Shown here one piece after another: positions 1-8,690 of a DNA stretch of 64,000 nt. The stretch covers positions 1 through 64,000 of the forward strand of contig NZ_KB907991.1 in the NCBI RefSeq assembly GCF_000382265.1. Direction: 5' to 3'. The notes below the pieces were generated by a model. That model was not told where the DNA came from, ran no database searches, and worked only from the letters and a program-made list of their open reading frames with translations. The stretch's first letter is position 1. Every line of letters begins with the position of its first letter. This DNA is from Yoonia vestfoldensis DSM 16212. GTDB lineage: Bacteria; Pseudomonadota; Alphaproteobacteria; Rhodobacterales; Rhodobacteraceae. A program made the translations under genes and the position numbers.

Positions 1-161
1 AGCTTGCTGGGACGATCTGGCGCGTGAAACGCAGGTTCAACAATCCCCTCCCGCAAATACTTCTTGATCGTGTTGCGAGACACGCCCGTCCGCCGCGCGA
101 TCTCGCGAATGGGCATCTTGTCACGCAGCGCCCATTTCCGGATAACTTTTAAAAATCCCAT
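1..161 (-). CDS. istA: IS21-family transposase IstA, N-terminal fragment (window edge)
   Basis: Only the first 53 codons are present. The fragment carries a helix-turn-helix of the form IREIARRTGVSRNTIKKYL at about residues 18-36, the usual DNA-binding start of IstA, the DDE transposase that works with the ATPase IstB. The start codon at 161 is preceded by a GGAG ribosome binding site. The rest of the gene and istB are outside the window, so whether the element is intact cannot be judged. A different HTH-bearing transposase is possible, but the flanking multiple terminal repeats favour IS21. Confidence 0.8.
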   Translation of the reverse strand, partial: MGFLKVIRKWALRDKMPIREIARRTGVSRNTIKKYLREGIVEPAFHAPDRPSK

Positions 162-214
162 GTCTATCACTCCAAGTGCTCCCAGCTGATTCAAGCCGGG
201 GTAAGGTTGCACAT

Positions 215-233
215 GGGTCAATTCTCGATGACA
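215..233. repeat. IS21 inner terminal repeat copy
   Basis: GGGTCAATTCTCGATGACA matches the outer copy at 249-267 at 16 of 19 positions. Multiple sub-terminal copies of this motif are a known feature of IS21-type ends and bind the transposase. Confidence 0.7.
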
Positions 234-248
234 ATTTCTGCTGCTGCC

Positions 249-267
249 GGGTCAGTTCTCAGTGACA
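249..267. repeat. IS21 outer terminal repeat copy (element border)
   Basis: GGGTCAGTTCTCAGTGACA marks the right border of the insertion sequence. Coding sequence of the interrupted DJ-1/PfpI gene begins again directly to its right. Confidence 0.75.
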
Positions 268-268
268 A

Positions 269-721
269 TCAACACATGGGGGCCTGCCCGCCTGCGACGA
301 TGATTGCGTCATGCGCCGCCGGGTCGATCTCGGCAAGCGGCGCGGTGGTATCGAGCAGCGGTGCATAGACGGGCGAGGTCAGAAAGCCGAGCGACACGAA
401 ATCATGTGCCGCATAACCGCTTTCGTGACGCGGATCGGAATAGGCGTCAACAACGACACGGCCGCCCTGCAAGCTCGCGATGGTGACCATCATGCCATGC
501 GCGATCAGCTCTGCGTATGGATGGGTCAGTTCAGCGGCCCAGAATCCCAGCGGAAAGCCCATCGTGGGGTGCGGGATTTCGTTGGCCACGACGATCAGGA
601 TATTGCCGGTGCTCGCAGCGCCCTGCGCACGCAAGGGTCTGCCCGAAGCAACGACCAGCGCGGTGGCTGAAACGGCAAACGCGCTGGCTGCGCTCGGGAG
701 GGTTCGACGATTGAGGTTCAT
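269..721 (-). pseudogene. DJ-1/PfpI-family protein, truncated by the IS21 insertion
   Basis: The first about 148 residues of a DJ-1/PfpI-like (class I glutamine amidotransferase-like) exported protein are present. The N-terminus has a twin arginine (residues 5-6), a hydrophobic stretch and a likely cleavage site near residue 33, suggesting a Tat-type signal. The frame then runs through a typical alpha/beta start (GNILIVVANE) and stops just after AGGQAPM, two codons past the insertion-sequence border. The catalytic nucleophile-elbow region expected further on is missing. The start at 721 has AAGGA upstream. It lies downstream of the NAD(P)-dependent oxidoreductase gene, probably in one transcript. 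The product is presumably non-functional. Confidence 0.8.
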
Positions 722-803
722 TTCAGGAATCCTTGTTTGGTGTGTTGAGTGTCGGTGTCGGGTCATCTGTCGCGGCTGCGGCATGCCGGTCGGACGTATT
801 GGC

Positions 804-1454
804 TCATCGGGGAACCCGCGCGGTGCCGTTGATCACGCCAAAGGCCCAGTCGCGGCCTTTGCCATTGAACAGCGCCAGATTGATCCATGTCATCGCGAAC
901 GGCTCCAACAGGCGCGCCTTTCTCAGATCGCCCGCGTCCAGAGGGTCGAAACCCAGTTGGATCAGGATCTCGGCGATCAGGGCCTTGGCACCGGAATCGT
1001 CGCCCGCCATCAGCATGGCGGGCCGATGGTCCAGGTGATCGTTGCGGGCCACCATTTCGGCCCCGACTTGGTTGAGCGCCTTGACCAAGCAGGCGTCGGG
1101 TAGCCAACGGGCAACGATCTCGGCGCCCGAGATTGTATGCCCGACCGTCAAAGACAGCCCCCCATCGACCATGCCCAGCGGGTTCATGCAGTCCACAACG
1201 ATCTTGCCGTCCAGATCCCCGAGATTGGCCACGGCCGCCTCGGCCACATGCCACGGCAAGGCCAGAAAGACGATCTCCGCCTGCTCAGCGGCATCGCGCG
1301 GCGTTGCAACGGCAGCGCCGACCCGCGCGGCCATCGCCAGCAGCGCGGGGGCCCCGACGGCGCGTGTCCCTAGCGTCACCTGATGACCATGCCCTGCCAG
1401 CCCGCCGGCGATCGCAGAGCCAAGGCTGCCGGTGCCTATAATCGCGATCTTCAT
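804..1454 (-). CDS. NAD(P)-binding oxidoreductase, F420/NADP reductase-like
   Basis: A 216-residue Rossmann protein beginning MKIAIIGTGSLG, so the dinucleotide-binding GxGxxG is at residues 7-12. The remainder resembles the NADPH-dependent F420 reductase / YqfZ-like superfamily (pfam F420_oxidored at the N-terminus), with the conserved stretch VVDCMNPLG near the middle. The physiological substrate is not evident. An in-frame upstream ATG exists, but 1454 is preferred because GGGGA lies at the right distance and the Rossmann motif starts immediately. It is divergent from a LysR regulator (74-base spacer) and upstream of the broken DJ-1/PfpI gene, suggesting a small LysR-controlled stress or detoxification operon. 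Confidence 0.75.
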   Translation of the reverse strand: MKIAIIGTGSLGSAIAGGLAGHGHQVTLGTRAVGAPALLAMAARVGAAVATPRDAAEQAEIVFLALPWHVAEAAVANLGDLDGKIVVDCMNPLGMVDGGLSLTVGHTISGAEIVARWLPDACLVKALNQVGAEMVARNDHLDHRPAMLMAGDDSGAKALIAEILIQLGFDPLDAGDLRKARLLEPFAMTWINLALFNGKGRDWAFGVINGTARVPR

Positions 1455-1528
1455 CCGGATTTCCCCTTGCTTCATTCGTTGCGCCAGAGATATCGACATC
1501 CGACAAGAAGCAAAAACGAATTAGAATC
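1455..1528. promoter_or_regulatory. Divergent promoter region between LysR gene and its likely target operon
   Basis: This 74-base spacer separates the two divergent genes. It contains inverted arms ATTCGTT (1474-1480) and AACGAAT (1515-1521), which could be part of a LysR operator. LysR regulators commonly control the divergently oriented neighbour. The operator assignment is inference from short arms only. Confidence 0.4.
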
Positions 1529-2461
1529 ATGTCTGACTTAAGCGATTCTGAACTCAGGCGCCTGGACCTGACCTTGCTGCTGGTCTTTCTGGGTCTTTTG
1601 CGGCACCGCAAGGCCGCCCTTGTGGCAACCGATCTGGGCCTGACCCAGTCGGCGATCAGCCAAGCCCTGAAGCGGCTGCGCGAGATTTTTGACGACGATC
1701 TGTTCCTGCGTCGCCCCCACGGGATGGAGCCGACGTCAACGGCACTGGCACTCGAGGAACCGATCACCCGCGCTGTCGAGTCTCTGCGCGGGGCCTTGGG
1801 CGACAGTCGCGCCTTTGACCCGCACACCGCCCAAGGCGTCATTCGCATCGCAGCACTTGATGCCGAACAGGCAGTTCTATTGCCCCAGCTTGCAGCTTGG
1901 CTGCAAAGGACCGCGCCCGGCCTGCGTGTGGCGGTCCTGCCGCTGGGGCGCCGCGCCGCTGTCGAGGCGCTTGTGGACGGCCGCGTGGATCTGGCGTTTG
2001 GATATATCTGGGACCTGCCCGATGTCGTTCTGGCAGAACGGCTTTATGTCGAAGACTTCGTCGTCGTCGGCCATGACATCGCGCTGGCGGGCGCGTCCGG
2101 CCTTTCGCTGGACAGCTATTGCGCGGCGCCGCATATCCTTGTGTCGCCTGCGGGTGACCTGCGCGGGATCGTCGATGAAAAGCTCGAAACGATGGACCGG
2201 TCGCGCCGGGTCATCCTTGCGTTGCCCTCGTTCATGCCCGCTCTTGCGGCAGCCGAGACGACCGGTGCGCTTGTCACGCTGCCTTGTCGTATCGCGCATC
2301 GGTTTGCTGCACGCTTTGGGCTGTCGGTTGCCGCGCCACCGCTGGCCGTGCGGTCATTTCCCGTTTCGGTGTTCTGGCACCGAAGAAACGACCGGCAACC
2401 GCGAACCGTCTGGCTAAAGCAGCTTCTGAGGGACCTGATTGCCCAGACGGGTCTCTCCTGA
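1529..2461 (+). CDS. LysR-family transcriptional regulator
   Basis: A 310-residue protein of standard LysR length. The N-terminal winged helix-turn-helix includes LGLTQSAISQALKRLREI at about residues 36-53, followed by a substrate-binding domain of periplasmic-binding-protein type from about residue 95. It lies divergent from the oxidoreductase/DJ-1 operon and probably regulates it. The inducer cannot be read from sequence. The gene appears intact, although its target operon has been cut by an insertion sequence. Confidence 0.88.
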   Translation: MSDLSDSELRRLDLTLLLVFLGLLRHRKAALVATDLGLTQSAISQALKRLREIFDDDLFLRRPHGMEPTSTALALEEPITRAVESLRGALGDSRAFDPHTAQGVIRIAALDAEQAVLLPQLAAWLQRTAPGLRVAVLPLGRRAAVEALVDGRVDLAFGYIWDLPDVVLAERLYVEDFVVVGHDIALAGASGLSLDSYCAAPHILVSPAGDLRGIVDEKLETMDRSRRVILALPSFMPALAAAETTGALVTLPCRIAHRFAARFGLSVAAPPLAVRSFPVSVFWHRRNDRQPRTVWLKQLLRDLIAQTGLS

Positions 2462-3052
2462 GGGAGGCGGCACTTGCAGTCCGGTGGGGTCTTGGGATCG
2501 TCCCAGCGGATTTGCCCAACACGCAGACGGGTCGCGCAATCAAGAGGCCCATGGGTCAAAGACAAAAGCCTTTGTGCGCCGATCCGCCGGTCAAGCGCGC
2601 CTTGGGCGCGATCATGGCTATCCCCCTGAGCAGCGGGGAACCGGTCCGCGGACAGAGCTTGCCAAAAGGCGATGCCCTTGCCGGCGATCCTTGATCGCCC
2701 ATCGGCATGGACAGTTTTGACCAGATCGTCTTTGCCTCTTGGCTGTCGATGCCCCCGGACTGGCGGCGCGCCCTGCCGATGACGCTGGATCATCCGATGG
2801 TGGATGGCAGTGTCCATGTGGTGGATTTCAGACGCCAAGACCGCTTGCATGGCTTCGTCCGGGACCGGTTGGGCGCCTGCCGCGCATGCGTTGACGTCAG
2901 CCAAGCCCCGCGATCTGCCGCTAGCGATGTCGACCATGGCACGGCAACGCGACCCCCGGTGGATGCAACCGATCTTGTTCAGCGCGCCCGCAACATGGGA
3001 TCACCAAACCGCAACCGAGGTTCCGGCAACGCGGCCAGTCGGGTTGCTGGAT
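2462..3052. other. 591-base stretch without a recognisable gene
   Basis: Lies between the LysR gene and the end of phoB. On the plus strand one frame continues from about 2284 past the LysR stop to 2694 and, after a TGA, on to 3237, but none of its residues match a family I recognise. The minus-strand frames are equally anonymous. It could be a decayed gene remnant or plain intergenic DNA. No RNA gene or insertion-sequence end was seen. Confidence 0.4.
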
Positions 3053-3742
3053 TTAGCCCAACGCGTATCCGGCGCCCCGCACGGTGCGGATCGGGTCGTC
3101 GCCGCCATGACTGCCCAGCACCTTGCGCAAGCGGCCGACATGCACGTCGACCGTGCGCGTGTCGACATAGATGTCGCGCCCCCAGACCCGGTCGAGCAAC
3201 TGGTCCCTGCTCCAGACGCGGCCGGGCTTTTCCATGAACGTCGTCAGTAGGCGGAATTCGGTTGGCCCGAGCTTGAGCTCCTTTTCGCCGCGAAACACCT
3301 TGTGCGTTTCGGAATCAAGCAGGATGTCTGCATAGATCAGCCGTTCGCCCATTGTCGCCGGGCGCGACCGGCGCAGGTGCGCCTTGACGCGGGCCAGAAG
3401 TTCGATGATCGAATAGGGCTTGCTGATGTAATCATCGGCGCCGGTTTCGAGACCGCGCACCTTGTCGACCTCTTCGGACCGGGCTGACAGCATGATGACG
3501 GGCGTCATACGGAACGCGGGGCGGCTTTTGATCTGGCGGCAGATTTCGATGCCCGATGTGCCGGGCAGCATCCAGTCCAGCAAGATCAGGTCGGGCTGTT
3601 CTTCCTCGATCAGCAAAAGCGCTTCGTTGCCATCAGCGGCCTTGATCACGCGGAAGCCTTCGCTTTCGAGATTGTAGGCCAGCACTTCGCGCTGCGCCGG
3701 TTCATCCTCGACCACCAGAACGGACGGTTGAAGGTAAGCCAT
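3053..3742 (-). CDS. phoB: Phosphate regulon response regulator PhoB
   Basis: A 229-residue OmpR/PhoB-type regulator. The N-terminal receiver has acidic residues E12-D13, phospho-acceptor D56 (LILLDWMLPG) and the conserved lysine in ISKPYS. The C-terminal winged-helix domain contains the WGRDIYVDTRTVDVHVGRL stretch typical of PhoB. The chosen ATG at 3742 overlaps the phoU stop (ATGA). A GTG one codon upstream is also in frame. It is the last gene of pst-phoU-phoB. No phoR histidine kinase gene lies in the window, so the partner kinase must be encoded elsewhere. It is expected to activate the Pho box upstream of pstS. Confidence 0.93.
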   Translation of the reverse strand: MAYLQPSVLVVEDEPAQREVLAYNLESEGFRVIKAADGNEALLLIEEEQPDLILLDWMLPGTSGIEICRQIKSRPAFRMTPVIMLSARSEEVDKVRGLETGADDYISKPYSIIELLARVKAHLRRSRPATMGERLIYADILLDSETHKVFRGEKELKLGPTEFRLLTTFMEKPGRVWSRDQLLDRVWGRDIYVDTRTVDVHVGRLRKVLGSHGGDDPIRTVRGAGYALG

Positions 3743-4464
3743 CACAGATCACTTTTCTGAAGCTCGAAAGCGGTGCGGTCATGTTTGGGCCGGTCGTCTT
3801 CGGGCAGTTTGCCGGTCACGGCGTAGATCGTCTGTTCGGCGATGCCAGTGGCATGATCGCCCACGCGTTCGATGTTCTTGGCAATGAAATGCAGATGCAT
3901 GCCCACGGCGATATTCTTGTGGTCTTCCATCATATGCGTCAGGAACGACCGGAACAGCGTGTTGTATATCTGGTCGGCCTCGACGTCGCGGTCGATGATT
4001 TCGGCAGCCTTCACCGGATCGCGCTGTATGAATGCGTCAAGCGCGTCATTCACCATGCTTTCGACAAACGCGGACATGCGCGCCAGATCGGCGAGTGTCC
4101 CCGTGATCGCGCCGGCGCCAGCCATCGCCTTGGTGCGCTTGGCGATGTTCTTGGCATAATCCCCACAGCGTTCCAGATGCGAACTGATTTCCATCACAGC
4201 CAGCACAAGGCGCAGGTCGCGGGCCGTCGGGGAGCGCAGCGCCAGCAGACGGGCCGCGTCTGACTTGAGCGCAAGATCAAGATCATCGACGATCTTGTCA
4301 CCAGCCCGCACTTTTTCGGCCAGTTCGCTGTCGCGCGTCCGAAGCGCCTGCGCGGAATCTGACAGTGCCTGTTCGACAAGGCCACCCATCTTGATCATCG
4401 TGGCCTGGATGCTTTCAAGGTCACGGTCGAACGACGCGACGATATGATTATCGTTGATTGCCAT
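3742..4464 (-). CDS. phoU: Phosphate transport regulator PhoU
   Basis: A 240-residue protein with two repeated three-helix PhoU domains, each carrying the ERxGDYAxNIAKR / ERVGDHATGIAE-type metal-binding motif (HLERCGDYAKNIAKR and NIERVGDHATGIAEQ). PhoU couples the Pst transporter to PhoR-PhoB signalling and keeps the regulon off under phosphate sufficiency. It sits between pstB (4-base gap) and phoB (overlapping stop/start), as in many proteobacteria. The start at 4464 begins MAINDNHIVASFDRDL, which fits the family; upstream in-frame codons fall inside pstB. Confidence 0.93.
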   Translation of the reverse strand: MAINDNHIVASFDRDLESIQATMIKMGGLVEQALSDSAQALRTRDSELAEKVRAGDKIVDDLDLALKSDAARLLALRSPTARDLRLVLAVMEISSHLERCGDYAKNIAKRTKAMAGAGAITGTLADLARMSAFVESMVNDALDAFIQRDPVKAAEIIDRDVEADQIYNTLFRSFLTHMMEDHKNIAVGMHLHFIAKNIERVGDHATGIAEQTIYAVTGKLPEDDRPKHDRTAFELQKSDL

Positions 4465-4468
4465 TTTC

Positions 4469-5266
4469 TTATCCGATCCGGCCGGTGATATAGCTTTCGG
4501 TGCGCGTGTCCTGCGGGTTGGTGAAAATCTGGTCGGTGTCGTTGAATTCAACCAGATGACCAAGGTGGAAGAACGCCGTCTTCTGGCTGACGCGTGCCGC
4601 CTGCTGCATCGAGTGGGTGACGATCACAACGGAAAACTGCTGGCGCAATTCGTCGATCAGCTCTTCGATCTGCGCAGTGGCGATGGGATCAAGCGCCGAA
4701 CAGGGTTCGTCCATCAGCAAGACTTCGGGGGCTGTCGCGACAGCACGGGCGATGCACAGGCGCTGCTGCTGGCCACCCGACAGGCCGGTTCCCGGCGACT
4801 CGAGGCGGTCCTTCACCTCGTTCCAAAGGGCGGCGCGGCGCAAGGATGCCTCGACGATCCCGTCCAGATCGGCCTTTGTGCGCGCCAGCCCGTGGATCTT
4901 GGGGCCATAGGCCACATTGTCATAAATCGACTTGGGGAATGGGTTGGGTTTCTGGAACACCATGCCCACCTTGGCGCGCAACTGCACCGGGTCGACACGC
5001 GGATCGTAGATATCCTGACCGTCCATCGTGATGCTGCCCTGCACGCGGCAGATGTCGATCGTGTCGTTCATCCGGTTCAGGCAGCGCAGAAACGTGGATT
5101 TGCCACAGCCCGACGGCCCGATAAAGGCTGTGACGGTCTTGTCTCCGATCTCGACGCTCACATCCTTGATGGCATGGGTTTCACCATAGAACACCTGCAC
5201 GCCTTTGGCTGAGATTTTTGTGTCGTTCATGTCCGCGGTTCTTTCAATGCGTCTGAGGTCATCCAT
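4469..5266 (-). CDS. pstB: Phosphate ABC transporter ATP-binding protein PstB
   Basis: A 265-residue ABC ATPase. It has Walker [10 protein letters not shown], the Q-loop segment VFQKPNPFP that is characteristic of PstB, signature LSGGQQQR and Walker B VLLMDEP. It powers high-affinity phosphate import with PstC/PstA. Start 5266 is chosen because AAAGGA lies about 7 bases upstream and an N-terminal extension before [12 protein letters not shown] is usual in this family; the internal ATG at 5230 has a weaker site. The gene is the fourth cistron of pstSCAB-phoU-phoB. Confidence 0.93.
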   Translation of the reverse strand: MDDLRRIERTADMNDTKISAKGVQVFYGETHAIKDVSVEIGDKTVTAFIGPSGCGKSTFLRCLNRMNDTIDICRVQGSITMDGQDIYDPRVDPVQLRAKVGMVFQKPNPFPKSIYDNVAYGPKIHGLARTKADLDGIVEASLRRAALWNEVKDRLESPGTGLSGGQQQRLCIARAVATAPEVLLMDEPCSALDPIATAQIEELIDELRQQFSVVIVTHSMQQAARVSQKTAFFHLGHLVEFNDTDQIFTNPQDTRTESYITGRIG

Positions 5267-5307
5267 GATGCGATCCTTTGGCAACGGCGTTCAATGTCAT
5301 TTCGGGC

Positions 5308-7038
5308 TTACCAGCGGCGTTCGAACTTGCGGCGCAGGATGATCGCAAGGATGTTCAATGCGAAAAGCAGCACCAGCATCACAAGGATCGCGGATTGCGC
5401 AAGGCCTTCGCGCACGGGCGCGTCCTGGTTCTGCGCGAAAAGATAGACGACGGTCGGCATCGACTGCGCCTGTTCCAGCAAACCGCCCGCAAAAGGCGAC
5501 GACAACAAGGCAGCCCCTGTCGAGACCGACAGCCCGATCAGCAGCAGCGGGGCGGTTTCGCCAAGGGCCTGCGCGATCCCGATGATCGTGCCCGTCAGGA
5601 TACCTGGTGCGGCCAGTGGCAGTTTGTGGTGGAACACCATCTGAACCTTTGACGCCCCCACACCCAACGCCGCATCCGCGATCGAAGGCGGCACCGCCTT
5701 CAGCGCGGAACGTGTCGCGATCACGATCGTCGGCAATGTCATCAGCGACAGCACGATCCCGCCCAGCAGCGCCGTGCCACGGATCGAATTGCCGAACCCG
5801 AGGTCCATCAGCGTGAACAGGATCGCAGCGCCCAGAATGCCGAAAACGATGGACGGCACGGCGGCAAGGTTCGCGATGTTGATTTCGATGAAATCGGTCA
5901 GGCGGTTCTTGGGGGCGAATTCCTCCAGATAGATCGACGCCGCGACGCCGAACACCAGCGAGAAAACCAGCACCACCAGCATCATGTAGGCAGACCCCAT
6001 CAGCGCGGGGCCGATGCCTGCGATCTCGCCGCTTTGGGAATAGGGGTTGGTGAAGAAATGCCAGCGGAAGGCGTTGGAAATCAGCCCGGCCTCCTGCATC
6101 GCATCGACCAGCGCCAACTGCCCGATGTCGAACCCCGGCGGCATCTGCGCGGTGCCCACACCGCTAAGTTCGCCCGACAGATAGCGCGTGACCGAAATAT
6201 CGATCGGTACGCCGGTTGCATCTGTCGTGCCGATCAGGTCCGGGTTTTCGACCAGCCGGTCGCGCACGTCACGACGGTTGGTTGCATAGATCAATGCCGA
6301 CAAAGCCGCGTCGTCGAATTGGGCGGGTTGGCGCAATGCGCCCGCCGCATCCAGCAGCGCCTGTTGATAGCCGGTCGCGGTCAGTGCTGCCGCACCATCG
6401 GCGATGGCGATGCCGGCGACAACAGAAGCAGCCTCGTCAAAACCCAGATCGGCAAGTGCCTGCGCCGCAGTATCGCGGGCGGCCAGAGCCGCTTCGGCGT
6501 CGTCCGCATCAAGCGCGGCGCCAGCGGCCCGCAAAGCGCTGCCCGCTTGCCCCAGACGCTGCGCGGCATCGGCGGACGAACCGGCGGCCTCGATCACCGC
6601 CTCTGCATTCGCCAGACCGGCACCGTTCAGCGCTGTCAGCGCCTCGGCGGTCCAGCGGGACGCGACCGTTGCTTCGATGTCGATACCCGCATTTTCCAAC
6701 GTCCGGCGGAGCGAGCTGGTAAAGATTCCGCGCTCAAATCCTGTACGCAGGTTGATCCCGCCGATTTCCTCGGGCGTCACCTCGCCCCCGTTGGGGTTTA
6801 GAAACGCTGGATCGTAATACAGCTCTATCTGCGCCTGGTACTGGAACAGCGCAGGTACACCGCGCGACACGATCGACCACAAAAGCACCGCCAGAAAGAA
6901 CATCACCAGCGAGATCGCGCCAAGCCCAAGCCAGCGCAGCACAGTGCCGGTGCGGTGACGCTTGCGTGTCAGAGCCGATTGTTCCAGCAGCGAGCTTTTG
7001 CGGATCGGCGTTGCGCCGGACAGGTTTGCGTCGGACAT
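5308..7038 (-). CDS. pstA: Phosphate ABC transporter permease PstA, long form with Ala-rich insert
   Basis: A 576-residue permease, much longer than the about 290-residue enterobacterial PstA and longer than the usual alphaproteobacterial form of about 430-450. It has an N-terminal transmembrane helix (about residues 35-60), then a large periplasmic region, then the six-helix BPD permease domain from about residue 345, with the EAA-like loop ALGVGASKVQMVFHHKLPLA. Within the periplasmic region residues 125-255 are strikingly rich in alanine and look like an added helical segment. The start at 7038 overlaps the pstC stop. Phosphate translocation is well supported; the role of the insert is unknown. 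Confidence 0.9.
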   Translation of the reverse strand: MSDANLSGATPIRKSSLLEQSALTRKRHRTGTVLRWLGLGAISLVMFFLAVLLWSIVSRGVPALFQYQAQIELYYDPAFLNPNGGEVTPEEIGGINLRTGFERGIFTSSLRRTLENAGIDIEATVASRWTAEALTALNGAGLANAEAVIEAAGSSADAAQRLGQAGSALRAAGAALDADDAEAALAARDTAAQALADLGFDEAASVVAGIAIADGAAALTATGYQQALLDAAGALRQPAQFDDAALSALIYATNRRDVRDRLVENPDLIGTTDATGVPIDISVTRYLSGELSGVGTAQMPPGFDIGQLALVDAMQEAGLISNAFRWHFFTNPYSQSGEIAGIGPALMGSAYMMLVVLVFSLVFGVAASIYLEEFAPKNRLTDFIEINIANLAAVPSIVFGILGAAILFTLMDLGFGNSIRGTALLGGIVLSLMTLPTIVIATRSALKAVPPSIADAALGVGASKVQMVFHHKLPLAAPGILTGTIIGIAQALGETAPLLLIGLSVSTGAALLSSPFAGGLLEQAQSMPTVVYLFAQNQDAPVREGLAQSAILVMLVLLFALNILAIILRRKFERRW

Positions 7039-8591
7039 CAGTCGTACTGCTCCCGGTATTTTGCGACCATGCGTTGCGCCAAAAGGTTCAGCGCCAGCGT
7101 GATGAAGAACAAGGTGAAGGCCAGCGCGAAGACCGCAAGAACGTCGATCGAGTCAAAGCCCGACCCTTCGCCGGTCAGCACAGCGACGATCCGTGTGGTC
7201 ACGGTCACAACCGCGCCGAACGGGTTCGGCTCGATGCCTTGCACATTCGACAACGCACCGGCGGCGAGCACCACGATCATCGTCTCGCCAATGGCGCGCG
7301 ACGCGGCAAGCACAACTGCGCCGACGATCCCAGGCAAAGCGGCAGGCAGGATGACCTTGGTCACGGTTTCCGCCTGCGTCGCGCCCAACCCCAAAGAGCC
7401 ATCGCGCATCGCCTGTGGCACCGCGTTGATGACATCATCGCTCAGCGAGGACACGAAAGGCACCAGCATCATCCCCATCACGACGCCAGCGGTCATGACC
7501 GACACCGTGTTGGGCATCACCGTGGCCCCCACGACGGCTTGCAGGAACGGGCCGATGGTGATCAGGGCGAAGATGCCATAAACGATGGTCGGCACCCCCG
7601 CGAGGATCTCGAGCGCGGGCTTGACCCATGACCGCGTCCGGCGCGACGCGAATTCTGACAGGTACACCGCCGCAAGCAGCCCAAGCGGCACGGCGACGAG
7701 CAAGGCCACAACCGAAATATAGATCGTCCCCCAGATCAACGGCACGAAACCAAGAACTGATTCGTATTCGCCGTTGCGGCCTTCGGGGATGCCGACGACG
7801 TCGCCCGCGGGTGCCCATGCCATGCCAAAGAGGAAGTTGAAGAAACCGTATTCGCGGAAGAAGTTGATCGAAGGCAGCGTCAGAGCGGCAAGAATGGCCA
7901 TCGTGGTCAGGATCGCCATCGTGGACGCGAAGATCAGAAATCCGACGATCCAACGTTCCACGACGATGCGTGCCCGGAATTCGGCAGATACCAGTCGCAG
8001 CGCCACCAAAAATCCCGCAAAGGTCAGGACAAGCGCGATGACCGGGCCGATCGTGGCCACGCGGCCGTTGAACTGCCGCATGTCTTGGACGACACGCAGC
8101 ATCCCGGGCGTGACGGCGGAACCGACAACCTGCCCATCCGCGCGCAGGCGGTCCTGCACTGAATCGGCACTCCAGCCATCCACCTCCGCCTCGGTCGCAT
8201 TGCCGTTCGCAATATAGCCATCGATAGCGACGGCAAGTCCTCTGACGCCTGCCACGAATTGCGTGCGCAGCACCTCTTCGCGGACCTCAAGCTCGCGCTC
8301 GGTCAGGCTTTCGCGCTGCTGGGACGTCACCTGGACATCGGGCAGATCGTCGGGAATGATCGCGTTGGCATAGATGTTCGAGGCGATACCCGCGCCAAAC
8401 ACCCAAAGCATCATGAACAGCACGGCGGGCGCCGCCGCAGCAAAGACGACATGCCAGCCATGCTGGTGCGGGCGGGAATGCATCGTGCGCGGGTCGATGG
8501 CCGATGCCCGACGGCTGCCAAGCAGATAGCCGGCAACGGAAACCAGAATGATAACCAGCAGCACAACCGGGAAATTCAGAAAAGCGCCCAT
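7038..8591 (-). CDS. pstC: Phosphate ABC transporter permease PstC
   Basis: A 517-residue inner-membrane permease with N-terminal transmembrane helices, a periplasmic loop (about residues 85-180) and a C-terminal BPD permease domain. The coupling loop is in SLGLGATQAETVTKVILPAALPGI. Long PstC of about 500 residues is normal for Rhodobacteraceae. Start 8591 (ATG) is taken over the in-frame TTG at 8597 because it is the conventional codon and has AAGG about 7 bases upstream. It lies 99 bases downstream of pstS, with a stable stem-loop in between, and overlaps pstA. Confidence 0.92.
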   Translation of the reverse strand: MGAFLNFPVVLLVIILVSVAGYLLGSRRASAIDPRTMHSRPHQHGWHVVFAAAAPAVLFMMLWVFGAGIASNIYANAIIPDDLPDVQVTSQQRESLTERELEVREEVLRTQFVAGVRGLAVAIDGYIANGNATEAEVDGWSADSVQDRLRADGQVVGSAVTPGMLRVVQDMRQFNGRVATIGPVIALVLTFAGFLVALRLVSAEFRARIVVERWIVGFLIFASTMAILTTMAILAALTLPSINFFREYGFFNFLFGMAWAPAGDVVGIPEGRNGEYESVLGFVPLIWGTIYISVVALLVAVPLGLLAAVYLSEFASRRTRSWVKPALEILAGVPTIVYGIFALITIGPFLQAVVGATVMPNTVSVMTAGVVMGMMLVPFVSSLSDDVINAVPQAMRDGSLGLGATQAETVTKVILPAALPGIVGAVVLAASRAIGETMIVVLAAGALSNVQGIEPNPFGAVVTVTTRIVAVLTGEGSGFDSIDVLAVFALAFTLFFITLALNLLAQRMVAKYREQYD

Positions 8592-8641
8592 CGACAACCT
8601 TGAAAATGAGGTCGGACAGCTCCGCCGCCCGACGTGGGGAC

Positions 8642-8669
8642 GGGCGGCCCCCGAAACCGGGAACCGCCC
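8642..8669 (-). terminator. Stem-loop between pstS and pstC (partial terminator or mRNA stabiliser)
   Basis: On the minus strand the sequence folds as GGGCGG, a nested CCCG/CGGG hairpin, then CCGCCC, starting 21 bases after the pstS stop. It lacks a strong U tract. Such hairpins after binding-protein genes commonly raise the level of the first cistron relative to the permease genes. Confidence 0.5.
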
Positions 8670-8690
8670 TTACTTGATCACGAGATCATA

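Larger units (their letters stand above)
1..267. mobile_element. End of an IS21-family insertion sequence (runs off the window)
   Basis: The segment holds the start of an IstA-type transposase gene reading out of the window and, at its right border, two copies of a 19-base motif of the form GGGTCARTTCTCRRTGACA. Repeated copies of such a motif, ending in TGTCA on the outer strand, are typical of IS21-family ends. The border lies at about position 267, because the interrupted gene to the right loses its reading frame there. The other end and any target duplication lie outside the window. Confidence 0.8.
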
